From contig NZ_JACZEP010000003.1 in assembly GCF_014863355.1 (NCBI RefSeq), positions 124,001 to 188,000 on the forward strand: a DNA stretch of 64,000 nt, read 5' to 3'. The notes beneath the pieces are model-generated. The model had not been told where the DNA came from and ran no database searches. It saw only the letters and a program-made list of their open reading frames with translations. The translations under genes and the position numbers were made by a program. Of this stretch, positions 18,497 through 26,805 are shown piece after piece (position 1 is the first letter of the stretch; each line of letters opens with the position of its first letter). Source of the stretch: Aminobacter carboxidus (GTDB lineage Bacteria > Pseudomonadota > Alphaproteobacteria > Rhizobiales > Rhizobiaceae).

Positions 18497-19968
18497 TGCC
18501 AAACGACAGCAAGCAAACCCTCATCCGCGCCAAGTGGGTTGTCGGCTATCAAGGTGGCGAGCATCGTCTGATCGAGGATGGCGTCGTCGTCATCGAGGGC
18601 GACCGCATCTTGCATGTCGGGCAGGATTGGACAGGCAAGCCCGACGAGGTCATGTCCGCAGGCAACAGCCTGGTCATTCCTGGCCTCATCAGCGCGCATG
18701 CCCATGTCGCGGCCCAGGTAACCGACCGCCTCGTGCTCGATGGCGGGCGCCGCGATTTCCTGCGCTCCGGATTTCTCAACTGTGCACCGCGCAAGGTCTC
18801 GGGCGGGCCGAGTCTCGGTTCGTTCGAGGACGCCGATGCCTCGATCGCCTTTGCGTTTGCAGCGCTTCTGAGCCAGGGCGTGACGACCATCGTCGAGGCA
18901 GGCAACACCGGCGAAGTCGGAAGCATCATGCTGCGCCATGCCGAGGCGTGCGGGGCGCGGCTGTACTATTCGCCGGCATTCGCCACAGGCGAATATCTGT
19001 TCGAAGACGATGGCCGGATGATCGTTCGTCGTGATGAAAAAATGGGTTTTGACGGGCTCGAACGTGCGGTGGCCTTCATCGAGGCGCATGACGGCGCCTT
19101 TGACGGACGCTTTCACGGCATCCTCAATCCCGACGAGTTCTATTTGTCGACACCAGAGTTGCTGCGACGGACGAGGGCGGAGGCAGACAGGCTTGGCGTC
19201 GGCATCACCATGCATTTCTGCGAGCAGCTGTTCGAGTTCCACGAAACGCTGCGGCTGACCGGCCGCACGCCGGTCCAGCAGCTCGTCGACGACGGCATTC
19301 TTGGCGACGACGTGTTGCTTGGGCACTGCATCTATGTCGCTGGCCATCCGATGGTTGCTTATCCCTGGGACACCGACCTCGAGCTGATCGCCGCTTCGGG
19401 CGCCACCGTTGCCCATGCGCCGGTCGCCTTGGCGCGCCGCGGCGTGTCGTTGGCGAATTTCGACCGCTACATCAAAGCCGGCATCAACATGGCGATCGGT
19501 ACCGACAGCTATCCTTACGACCTGATCGCCGAGATGCGGACGGCGTCACTGACGGCCAAAATTATCGGCATGGACAATGAGGCCGCCAAGGCGCGGCAAG
19601 TGTTCGACGCAGCGACGCTGGGCGCGGCGCGCGCGCTGAAGCGAGACGATCTTGGCCGCCTGGCACCGGGTGCCAAGGCGGACCTCGCGGTGATCGATTT
19701 CGACGATCTGGCCATTGGGCCGGTCTGGGATCCGATCCGCAGCCTGGTCATGTGCGCCACCGGCCAGCACGTCCGAACGGTTTTCGTCGATGGTAAGACA
19801 GTGGTTTCGGAAGGCCGCGCCCTGTTTGCCGACGAACAGCAATTGTTGAGAAAGGCCCAGGCATCATGCGAGACGGTTTGGAGCAAATTTCCCGAAACGC
19901 ACTGGTCGGGCAAGACGGCAACGGAGATTTTCGCGCCCTCGCTGCGCAAGTGGGAGCCGCACGCTTGA
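18493..19968 (+). CDS. Amidohydrolase-superfamily deaminase/hydrolase 2
   Basis: A 491-residue protein of the same superfamily as its two neighbours but clearly divergent from them. Metal sites: 'ISAHAHVAAQ' (H69, H71), 'TMHFCEQL' (His and Glu), 'LLGHCIYV' and 'IGTDSYPYD'. A conserved 'VTTIVEAGNTGE' strand precedes the second metal site. The two ATGs at 18493 and 18496 overlap the PotC-like stop; the first is taken. Together with amidohydrolases 1 and 3 it may open or deaminate successive intermediates of one imported compound, or each may serve a different substrate. Closest named families are s-triazine/cytosine deaminase-like. Confidence 0.78.
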   Translation: MMPNDSKQTLIRAKWVVGYQGGEHRLIEDGVVVIEGDRILHVGQDWTGKPDEVMSAGNSLVIPGLISAHAHVAAQVTDRLVLDGGRRDFLRSGFLNCAPRKVSGGPSLGSFEDADASIAFAFAALLSQGVTTIVEAGNTGEVGSIMLRHAEACGARLYYSPAFATGEYLFEDDGRMIVRRDEKMGFDGLERAVAFIEAHDGAFDGRFHGILNPDEFYLSTPELLRRTRAEADRLGVGITMHFCEQLFEFHETLRLTGRTPVQQLVDDGILGDDVLLGHCIYVAGHPMVAYPWDTDLELIAASGATVAHAPVALARRGVSLANFDRYIKAGINMAIGTDSYPYDLIAEMRTASLTAKIIGMDNEAAKARQVFDAATLGAARALKRDDLGRLAPGAKADLAVIDFDDLAIGPVWDPIRSLVMCATGQHVRTVFVDGKTVVSEGRALFADEQQLLRKAQASCETVWSKFPETHWSGKTATEIFAPSLRKWEPHA

Positions 19969-21068
19969 TGAAGCCGAACGCAGACGAAATCCTGGTCCGC
20001 TTTAACGGCGTCAACAAGAGCTACGACGGCTCGAACCTTGTGGTCAGTGACCTCAATCTCGAGGTGCGGCGAGGCGAATTCCTGTCCTTGCTCGGTGCCT
20101 CCGGCTCGGGGAAAACCACCACCTTGATGATGCTGGCGGGGTTCGAACGGCCGTCATCGGGCGCGATCGAACTTGGCGGCAAACCGCTCGACAACGTTCC
20201 GCCGTGGCAACGCGACATCGGCATCGTGTTCCAGAGCTATGCGCTGTTTCCGCATATGACGGTTGCTGACAACATCGCTTTCCCGCTCAAGCAACGGCGC
20301 CGAAGTGCTGCCGAGATCGATGAACGGGTCAAGGCCATGCTGGCCCTGGTCAAGCTGGAAGGCATGGCCGACCGGCTGCCGGCACAGCTGTCCGGCGGCC
20401 AGCAGCAGCGTGTGGCATTAGCCAGGGCGCTGGTCTTCGACCCGGCGCTGGTGCTGATGGACGAGCCGCTGGGCGCACTCGACAAGCGGCTACGCGAACA
20501 TATGCAACTGGAGCTTAAGCGCATCCACGAACGTCTCGGGGTGACGATCGTCTATGTCACCCATGACCAGGGTGAGGCGCTTGTCATGTCGGACCGCGTC
20601 GCGGTGTTCGCCGGCGGCAGGATCCGGCAGCTGGCATCGCCGACCGAACTCTATGAACGTCCGGCCGATGCGCTGGTGGCTGATTTCGTCGGTGAGAACA
20701 ATCGGCTCGAAGGCAAGGTCACCAAAATCGCCGAGGGGCACTGTCAGGTAACGCTCGGCAACGGTCTTGTCGTCACGGCAATGGCGCCACAGCCGCTTGA
20801 TCCAGGACAGTCCGTGGTCCTTGCCCTGCGCCCGGAACGCGTGGTGGTGGGTGCCGTGGAGAGTGCGGAAAACCATCAGACCGCGATAGTCGCATCGGTT
20901 GTCTATCTCGGCGATCACGCCCGGCTGGAACTGGCGGTTGGCGGTCTGACGCTGGTGGCCAAGGTACCCAACGATGCCCGCTACAGGGCGCCGCAAGCCG
21001 GCGAGCGTGTCACCATCGCTTGGCGCTCAGAAGACTGCCGTGCGTTTGCCGGCAACGACCGAAATTGA
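19968..21068 (+). CDS. PotA-like ABC transporter ATPase
   Basis: A 366-residue ATPase of the polyamine/iron class. Walker A 'GASGSGKTTTLMMLAG' (about residue 43), Q-loop 'VFQSYALFPHMT', signature 'LSGGQQQRVALARAL', Walker B 'VLMDEPLGALD' and the 'YVTHDQGEAL' H-loop are intact, followed by a C-terminal TOBE domain from about residue 285. ATG 19968 overlaps the stop of amidohydrolase 2 by 1 bp. Unusually for such operons, the ATPase gene is sandwiched between two catabolic genes instead of lying next to the permeases. Confidence 0.9.
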   Translation: MKPNADEILVRFNGVNKSYDGSNLVVSDLNLEVRRGEFLSLLGASGSGKTTTLMMLAGFERPSSGAIELGGKPLDNVPPWQRDIGIVFQSYALFPHMTVADNIAFPLKQRRRSAAEIDERVKAMLALVKLEGMADRLPAQLSGGQQQRVALARALVFDPALVLMDEPLGALDKRLREHMQLELKRIHERLGVTIVYVTHDQGEALVMSDRVAVFAGGRIRQLASPTELYERPADALVADFVGENNRLEGKVTKIAEGHCQVTLGNGLVVTAMAPQPLDPGQSVVLALRPERVVVGAVESAENHQTAIVASVVYLGDHARLELAVGGLTLVAKVPNDARYRAPQAGERVTIAWRSEDCRAFAGNDRN

Positions 21069-21084
21069 CAGGCAGGGATCACTC

Positions 21085-22548
21085 ATGAGCCGGACACATA
21101 TCAGAAACGCCGACTGGGCAATTGTCTGGGATGAGGAGACGCATCGCCACGTCTACCGCAACGATTGCGACGTGGTGTTTGAAGGCAACAGGCTGATCCA
21201 TGTCGGCAGTGCCTGGAAGGGCGAGGCCGATGCTGTCGTCGACGGCCGTGGCCGCATGATCATGCCCGGCTTCGTCAACATCCATTCGCATTCGCGCTCC
21301 GGCCCGATCGGCAAGGGCATCATGGAAGAGCTGGCAACGCCGACCTTCTGGGGCAGCGGGCTCTACGACGCCAAGGCGGCGTTCTGGAAAGGCAGTTCGG
21401 TGAATGGCGACAATGCGACGCCGGTAGCCTCGTCGCGGCTCACCTATCGCGAGTTGCTGCTGAGCGGGGTGACCACCGTTCTCGACCTGTCGGCGCCGTA
21501 TGAAAGCTGGCTCGACATTGCCGAGGAGAGCGGCCTGCGGGTGGTCGTTGGCCCTTGGTATGCGAGCGCGGACTGGTCGACCAAAAATGGCCACGAGGTG
21601 GAGTATATCTGGGATCACAAGGCTGGCCGAAATCATTTCGACACGGCGATCGGCGTCATCGAACAGGCCAATGCGCATCCGTCCGGACGGATGAGCGGTA
21701 TCCTCGCCCCCGACACGCTCGACACCACATCAGAGGATCTGCTGCGCGATACGCTGGCTCTGGGGACCGAGCGCAACTGGCCGCTGACCATCCACTGCGC
21801 CGAAAGCATGGTCGAGTTCCATGAGTTCACGCGACGCACCGGCCATACGCCGGTGGGCTACGCAAAGAAGATGGGCGTGTTGCGCCCCGGGACGATCCTG
21901 GGGCACTGCATCTTTCTCGATACGCATTCCTGGCCGCATTGGCATACCCGCGATGATCTCAGGTCGATCGCTCAGAGCAAGACGGCAGTGGCGCATTGCC
22001 CGACAGCCTTCGCCAGGGGCGGGGTGACGATGGAAAGCCTGCCCGACTATCTTGCCGCCGGCGTCACCGTCGGCATCGGCACCGACACGTTCCCTCACAA
22101 CATGATCGAGGAAATGCGCCTGGCCCTGATATTGGCACGCGTGGCGAGTGAAGATTTCAACCGCATGCCGACAGGGGAGATCTTCCATCTGGCAACCGTC
22201 GGCGGCGCCGATGCGCTTGGCCGCAGCGACATCGGCCGCCTTGCCGTCGGCGCCAAGGCCGATGTCGTTTCAGTCGACCTGAGCGACCCGAATATGCGCC
22301 CGCTGCGGGATCCGCTGAAAAGCCTCATCCATTGCGCCGCCGATCGCGCGGTGCGCGACGTCTGGATCGACGGCCGCCAGGTCGTCTTTGACGGAAAGGT
22401 GCCGCAGATCGATCTCGATATGGTTGCGGAGGCGTCCGAGGTACTGGAAGCCGCACAGCGCGCCGCCGAAGCCACCATTCCTGAGGTCGACTGGGCAAAA
22501 CGCGATGCGCGCACGCTTGCCCCGCTGTCGCTCGCCATGCGCCGCTGA
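21085..22548 (+). CDS. Amidohydrolase-superfamily deaminase/hydrolase 3
   Basis: A 487-residue metal-dependent hydrolase. The sites are 'VNIHSHSRSG' (H67, H69), 'TIHCAESMVEFH' (His and Glu), 'LGHCIFLDTHSW' and 'IGTDTFPHN'. It shares with amidohydrolase 2 the order of motifs and the 'RTGHTPVGY' region ('RTPVQQLVDDGILG' in the former), so the two are probably ancient duplicates, whereas amidohydrolase 1 is more distant. ATG 21085 lies 16 bp after the ATPase stop with a GCAGGG upstream. Reaction unknown; hydrolysis of a C-N bond in a ring is the family norm. Confidence 0.78.
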   Translation: MSRTHIRNADWAIVWDEETHRHVYRNDCDVVFEGNRLIHVGSAWKGEADAVVDGRGRMIMPGFVNIHSHSRSGPIGKGIMEELATPTFWGSGLYDAKAAFWKGSSVNGDNATPVASSRLTYRELLLSGVTTVLDLSAPYESWLDIAEESGLRVVVGPWYASADWSTKNGHEVEYIWDHKAGRNHFDTAIGVIEQANAHPSGRMSGILAPDTLDTTSEDLLRDTLALGTERNWPLTIHCAESMVEFHEFTRRTGHTPVGYAKKMGVLRPGTILGHCIFLDTHSWPHWHTRDDLRSIAQSKTAVAHCPTAFARGGVTMESLPDYLAAGVTVGIGTDTFPHNMIEEMRLALILARVASEDFNRMPTGEIFHLATVGGADALGRSDIGRLAVGAKADVVSVDLSDPNMRPLRDPLKSLIHCAADRAVRDVWIDGRQVVFDGKVPQIDLDMVAEASEVLEAAQRAAEATIPEVDWAKRDARTLAPLSLAMRR

Positions 22549-22563
22549 ACCGGAAGTGCCATC

Positions 22564-23286
22564 GTGAAACTGCTGGTCGTCAACCCTAACAGCACCGCAG
22601 CCATGACTGCCAAGATCGCAGCCATGGCGCGGGCCGCGGCCTCGACGGGAACCGAGATCGTGGCAACCAATCCCGCGACAGGTCCCGAGAGCATCGAAGG
22701 GTACTTCGACGAGGCGTTTTCGGTGCCCGGCATGTTGAACGAAATTCAACGGCACCCGGGCATGCGCGGATACATCATCGCCTGCTTTGATGACACCGGT
22801 CTCGATGCCGCCCGCTGCATCGCCGACGCGCCGGTGATCGGCATCGGCGAGGCCGCTTTCCACATGGCGGCACTGCTCGCCCACAAGTTCGGCGTAGTCA
22901 CCACGTTGCCGCGCTCAATTCCGGCGATTGAGAACAACCTGCTCAGATATGGGCTGTCCGGGCGTTGCGCCAAAGTCCGTGCCGCAGATGTCCCGGTGTT
23001 GGATCTGGAACACGGGCAGGAGCAAGTGCTGGCGAAAATCTCCGCCGAAGTTACCAGATTGCTTGACGAAGATGGCGCGGAGGCGATCGTGCTCGGATGC
23101 GCCGGCATGGCGGATCTGGCAACTACACTTTCGCGCCGTTTCGGCGTGCCGGTTCTCGATGGCGTCGCTTGCGCGGTCAAGCTTGCCGAAGGGGCTGCGG
23201 CAATGGGATTGAAGACCTCCAGGGTACGTGCCTATGCGGCTCCCTTGCCGAAGCGGATTGGCGAAGGCGCAGGCTTCGCCGCTTAG
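22564..23286 (+). CDS. Asp/Glu/hydantoin racemase-family protein 1
   Basis: A 240-residue protein with the two catalytic cysteines of cofactor-independent racemases: C74 in 'IIACFDD' and C178 in 'VLGCAGMADL'. The N-terminal 'VVNPNSTAAMT' is characteristic of the hydantoin/allantoin racemase (HyuE/HpxA) group rather than of glutamate racemase. It starts at GTG 22564, 15 bp after amidohydrolase 3, and ends the operon. A racemase here implies that the operon's substrate or an intermediate is a chiral ring compound such as a hydantoin. A second member of the same family lies at 41880. Confidence 0.83.
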   Translation: MKLLVVNPNSTAAMTAKIAAMARAAASTGTEIVATNPATGPESIEGYFDEAFSVPGMLNEIQRHPGMRGYIIACFDDTGLDAARCIADAPVIGIGEAAFHMAALLAHKFGVVTTLPRSIPAIENNLLRYGLSGRCAKVRAADVPVLDLEHGQEQVLAKISAEVTRLLDEDGAEAIVLGCAGMADLATTLSRRFGVPVLDGVACAVKLAEGAAAMGLKTSRVRAYAAPLPKRIGEGAGFAA

Positions 23287-23400
23287 AGGTGTCGCGCCTC
23301 GTGGCTTGCAGCGCGCGGAAAGGCTATCCGGCAAACTGCATGCCTTCGCCCGTCTTGGGCGTACGGCCATTTTCGATTGGTCTCACCATGCTTGTATGTT

Positions 23401-23417
23401 AGGAATAACTAATTCCT
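23401..23417. promoter_or_regulatory. Short inverted repeat upstream of amiC copy 1
   Basis: AGGAAT, 5-bp spacer, ATTCCT, in the 258-bp gap before the first AmiC-type gene. It is a possible regulator site; the rest of the gap shows no clear promoter boxes. Confidence 0.25.
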
Positions 23418-23544
23418 CGTAGGGATGGCTTTCGGCAGCAGCGTCATAAGTTGCGCCGGGCCATGGCCGCAAACCGGTCGACGAGGCATGGAAGGCGGAG
23501 GATCAGATGTTCGCATCTCAGCTTGCCGTGGACGGCTGTTGAGC

Positions 23545-24654
23545 ATGGGCTCGACGGGCGAGCCTTGGCGTGTTGGCGTACTCTTCTCGCAATCCGGAGA
23601 TACCGGCGTGATCGAGGAGACGCAGCTCAAGGGCACGATGCTGGGCATCGCCGAAATCAACGCGGCGGGTGGCATCAATGGCCGCGAGATCGTGCCGATC
23701 ATCTATGACCCGACATCCTCCACCGAACTCTATTCGCATTATGCGCGGAAGCTTCTGATCGAGGATCGCGTCACGACCATCTTTGGCTGCTACACCTCGA
23801 CAAGCCGCAAGGCTGTGCTGCCGCTGGTCGAGCGGGTCAACGCATTGCTGTGGTACCCGACGCGATATGAGGGCTTCGAATTCTCGCCCAACATCATCTA
23901 CACCGGGTCATCGCCCAACCAGAATACCATCGAGCTGATCAACTACCTGCTCACGACCCACGGCAACCGGTTCTACCTGCTCGGCACCGATTATTGTTAT
24001 CCCCGGCGCACCAACCGCATCGTTCGCGATCTCGTCTGCGGCCAGGGTGGCACGATCGTTGGCGAGGAGTATCTGGGTTTCGGTGCGAGCCCAAACGACT
24101 TTCGTCCGATCATCCGCGACCTTCGCGACAACAAACCCGATGTCATCTTCTCGACCGTCGTCGGTCAGGCGATCTCCCACTTCTACCAGGCCTATACCGA
24201 CGCCGGCTTCAGCCCCGACAGCATGCCTATCGGCAGCCTGAACACCTGCGAGGCGGAGTTACGGCTGATGGGAACTGACGTCGGGGCCGGGCACATCACC
24301 GCTGCGACCTATTTCGAGAGCGTGGAGAATGAAGAGAATGACCGCTTTGTTCGCCTCTTCAAACAGCGTTTTGGCGAGGATCAATCGACCAACATGTGTG
24401 CCGAGGCGGCGTATTTCCAGGTTCACCTCTTCGCGCAAGCCGTCGCAGAGACGAACAGCATGGATACCGACGCCTTGCGTCCGGCGGTGCTCGGGCGGGA
24501 GATCGCAGCCCCTCAGGGGCGGATAGGAATCGACTACAAGAACAACCACGCCGAGCTCTGGACACGGATCGGCAAGGCGGACGATCACGGCCGGTTCGAC
24601 ATCCTGCGGGAATCGATGGTCGCGCTGCGGCCCGACCCGTTTCTCGTGACATGA
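23545..24654 (+). CDS. amiC: AmiC-type amide sensor, copy 1 (type 1 periplasmic-binding fold, cytoplasmic)
   Basis: A 369-residue binding-protein-fold sensor without a signal peptide, closely resembling Pseudomonas aeruginosa AmiC, including the MGS start, 'GVLFSQSGDTG', 'FGCYTSTSRKAVLPLVER', 'YPTRYEGFEFSPNIIY' and 'NQNTIELINYLL'. In the amidase system AmiC holds AmiR inactive until an amide ligand binds. ATG 23545 is chosen because it matches the AmiC N-terminus; 40 in-frame codons upstream lack family similarity. It pairs with the AmiR-type gene 43 bp downstream. The ligand is probably a small amide or urea-like compound, differing from copy 2. Confidence 0.87.
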   Translation: MGSTGEPWRVGVLFSQSGDTGVIEETQLKGTMLGIAEINAAGGINGREIVPIIYDPTSSTELYSHYARKLLIEDRVTTIFGCYTSTSRKAVLPLVERVNALLWYPTRYEGFEFSPNIIYTGSSPNQNTIELINYLLTTHGNRFYLLGTDYCYPRRTNRIVRDLVCGQGGTIVGEEYLGFGASPNDFRPIIRDLRDNKPDVIFSTVVGQAISHFYQAYTDAGFSPDSMPIGSLNTCEAELRLMGTDVGAGHITAATYFESVENEENDRFVRLFKQRFGEDQSTNMCAEAAYFQVHLFAQAVAETNSMDTDALRPAVLGREIAAPQGRIGIDYKNNHAELWTRIGKADDHGRFDILRESMVALRPDPFLVT

Positions 24655-24697
24655 GGGTGAGCGACTTGCCTGAGAGCTGCGCAAACGAGGTTCGGTC

Positions 24698-25369
24698 ATG
24701 AGCGGCCCGTCCGCTTTTCGTGGTTCCCGCGGAGCCGGTGCTGACGGTTCGCAACGTGCAAGCGCTGCTCAACCAAGGGCCACGCGTGGATCGGGCGGTG
24801 TGCAGGCGGAAATGCGCCAGTCGACGGTGCTTCTCGTTCATCCGCGCGATAGCGATGGCGATGCCGTCCTGCGGGAGATCAGGCGGGTTGGATGCCGCGT
24901 CGAGATGGCCTGGCCAGCACCAACGCTGCCGCCGATCGGATTCGACTTCGCGCTGGTAGCGATCGATGCCGACGTGCTCGCGACGGCGCCATGGCTTTCC
25001 GGTGAGCCGCCAGTGCCCGTTGTGGCAGTCGTAGACGGGGACAAGGGCGTGCCGGTCGACGTGCTCAGGCTATCCAACGCCCAGGCGGTGTTGGTCAAGC
25101 CGTGCCAGCCAGCCGCGGTCCTGTCCAACCTCGCGCTGGCGCGCAACATATTCAGCTATGAGCGGCGGTTGCTGAACAAGGTGGCGAAGCTCGAAGAGAC
25201 GCTGCATGCCTCCCGTCAGATCGAGCAGGCCAAGCTCATCTTGATGACGCAAAAGAAGCTGCGTGCCAACGAAGCCTACGACTACCTGCGACGGCAAGCC
25301 ATGACCAAGCAGATGTCGGTTGCAGCGATTTCGGCGGCGCTGGTTGACGCCTACGGCCTGATGGAATAA
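24698..25369 (+). CDS. amiR: AmiR-type ANTAR antiterminator, copy 1
   Basis: A 223-residue RNA-binding antiterminator: pseudo-receiver domain without the phospho-Asp cluster (about residues 43-145), coiled coil ('LLNKVAKLEETLHASRQIEQAK') and a C-terminal ANTAR domain ('EQAKLILMTQKKLRANEAYDYLRRQAM'). ATG 24698 has a GAGG 7 bp upstream; an in-frame ATG at 24812 would remove a 38-residue low-complexity extension absent from P. aeruginosa AmiR, so the true start is uncertain. It should bind the leader at 25385-25469 and let transcription pass the terminator into the hydrolase-importer operon. Confidence 0.87.
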   Translation: MSGPSAFRGSRGAGADGSQRASAAQPRATRGSGGVQAEMRQSTVLLVHPRDSDGDAVLREIRRVGCRVEMAWPAPTLPPIGFDFALVAIDADVLATAPWLSGEPPVPVVAVVDGDKGVPVDVLRLSNAQAVLVKPCQPAAVLSNLALARNIFSYERRLLNKVAKLEETLHASRQIEQAKLILMTQKKLRANEAYDYLRRQAMTKQMSVAAISAALVDAYGLME

Positions 25370-25384
25370 TATCCAAGTGTTCGT

Positions 25385-25469
25385 GAGGTCTGATGGCCTC
25401 CGGCGGCTCCGAATGGGCCAAACTCCGCAGCAAAAGCGCTGCGTTTCATAGAGGATCTGGATAGACCTC
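25385..25469 (+). promoter_or_regulatory. Predicted ANTAR-controlled leader, module 1
   Basis: Three hairpins follow the amiR stop. GAGGT/GCCTC with a six-base loop (25385-25400); CGCAGC/GCTGCG with six-base loop AAAAGC (25426-25443); and GAGG-A-TCT / AGA-CCTC with loop GGAT (25451-25469). The last uses CCTC 25466-25469, which is also the foot of the terminator, so the two structures exclude each other. Tandem six-base-loop hairpins before a terminator are the known ANTAR target layout; the loop bases here do not match the A1/G4 consensus fully. Confidence 0.55.
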
Positions 25470-25504
25470 GCGCAAACTCAGGTTTCTGAGTGCGCGGGGT
25501 TTTT
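25466..25504 (+). terminator. Intrinsic terminator in the leader of module 1
   Basis: CCTCGCGCA (25466-25474) pairs with TGCGCGGGG (25491-25499) and, after a 2-base bulge, CTCAG (25477-25481) pairs with CTGAG (25486-25490), with loop GTTT. A T-run follows (25500-25504, then more T from 25508). It lies ~175 bp before the first structural gene, so it attenuates the operon unless AmiR acts. Confidence 0.8.
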
Positions 25505-25572
25505 GCGTTTTTCTACCGATTGCAACTCGCTCCGGAGAAATACGCCACAAAACTCGAGGAAGACAGCAACTG

Positions 25573-25609
25573 ACCTAGGATGGTCAGAGCGAATACTTAT
25601 TGCCTAGGT
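25573..25609. promoter_or_regulatory. Inverted repeat ACCTAGG...CCTAGGT
   Basis: ACCTAGG (25573-25579) and CCTAGGT (25603-25609) lie 23 bp apart between the leader terminator and the hydrolase gene. Each arm contains the palindrome CCTAGG, so the unit could be a protein site or an RNA stem. Function unknown. Confidence 0.35.
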
Positions 25610-25680
25610 GAAATTATCAAGATGGCCGGCCTGAGCGGGGTGGCTGAACGCTGAATTATTGCCAAATGCAGGAGGTAGCT

Positions 25681-26718
25681 ATGGCGCAGTGGAAAATAGA
25701 CAAGGAAGTCGACTATGAAGTCTTCAATCTAGGAGATCTGAAGCTCCAGAAGGGCATGACCCTTCCCGACGCGAAGTTGGCGTACAAGACGTTTGGCAGG
25801 CTGAACGCCGACAAGAGCAACGTCATCGTCCTGCTGACCTACATGGCCTCTACCCACTACGACAACCAGTGGGTCATCCGTGAAGGCGGCGCGCTCGACC
25901 CGAGCAAGTACTTCATCGTCATTCCCAATGTCTTCGGTAACGGCCTGTCGTCTTCGCCGAGCAATACACCGGCACCTTATAACAAGGCGCGTTTTCCGCA
26001 TGTCACCTACTACGACAACATCAAAGCACAGCATCGGCTGCTGACCGAGAAGTTCGGCATCACCAGGATCAAGATGGTCACCGGTTGGTCGATGGCCGCG
26101 GCGCAGACGTTCCATTGGGCAGCGCTCTATCCCGACATGGTCGAGACCATCTGTCCGACTGCCGGCTCAGCGAAGACGGCAAAGCACAACCACGTCATGC
26201 TGGAGGGCGTGAAGGCGGCACTGACGGCCGACGATTCCTTCAAGGACGGTTGGTATGACGACCAGCCCTTCAAGGGTCTGCGCGCCATGGGGCGCGTCTA
26301 TGCCGGCTGGGGCTTCTCGCAGGAATTCTTCCGTAAGGAGGAATATCTCGAGCTCGGCTACGCCTCCGTCGAGGACTTCATCGTGGGCTATTGGGAGCAG
26401 TGGTTCAACCTGCGTGACGCCAACAACATGGTCGCCATGATCCGCACCTGGCAGTCCGGCGACATCAGCGACAACGAACTCTACAACGGCGATTTCCGCA
26501 AGGCGCTCGGTGCCATCAAGGCCAAGGCGATCGTCATGCCGGGCGACTGCGACCTCTACTTTCCACCTGAGGACAGCGCGTTCGAGGTCGAACACATGCC
26601 GAACGCCGAACTTCGCCCGTTCCGCTCGAGCCATGGGCATTTCGCCGGCGGATCCGGCCTCAGGCAGGCGGATGTGAAGTTCCTTGACGAAGCCTGGCGG
26701 GAGTTACTGGGCGCCTGA
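25681..26718 (+). CDS. Alpha/beta hydrolase of the MetX (homoserine acetyltransferase-like) family
   Basis: A 345-residue alpha/beta-hydrolase. The nucleophile elbow reads 'GWSMAAAQTFHWA' (Ser in GWSMA, about residue 142); the acid is in 'MPGDCDLYFPPED' and the His in 'SHGHFAGGSG'. The architecture and 'FGRLNADKSNVIVLLTYMAST' are like MetX-family proteins, but it lacks the canonical GGSMGG-type elbow of true homoserine acetyltransferase. AGGAGG 5 bp before ATG 25681 fixes the start. It is the first gene behind the AmiR-controlled terminator, so it may hydrolyse the amide or ester that the operon's importer brings in. A biosynthetic acyltransferase role seems unlikely here. Confidence 0.72.
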   Translation: MAQWKIDKEVDYEVFNLGDLKLQKGMTLPDAKLAYKTFGRLNADKSNVIVLLTYMASTHYDNQWVIREGGALDPSKYFIVIPNVFGNGLSSSPSNTPAPYNKARFPHVTYYDNIKAQHRLLTEKFGITRIKMVTGWSMAAAQTFHWAALYPDMVETICPTAGSAKTAKHNHVMLEGVKAALTADDSFKDGWYDDQPFKGLRAMGRVYAGWGFSQEFFRKEEYLELGYASVEDFIVGYWEQWFNLRDANNMVAMIRTWQSGDISDNELYNGDFRKALGAIKAKAIVMPGDCDLYFPPEDSAFEVEHMPNAELRPFRSSHGHFAGGSGLRQADVKFLDEAWRELLGA

Positions 26719-26805
26719 CGAGGCGGCTGTTCGCGATGTGATTTTCAAGCATGAACCTAGTCGGCCGGCGCATTGGCGTCGGCCGCGGAAAACAGGGGAA
26801 CAAAG

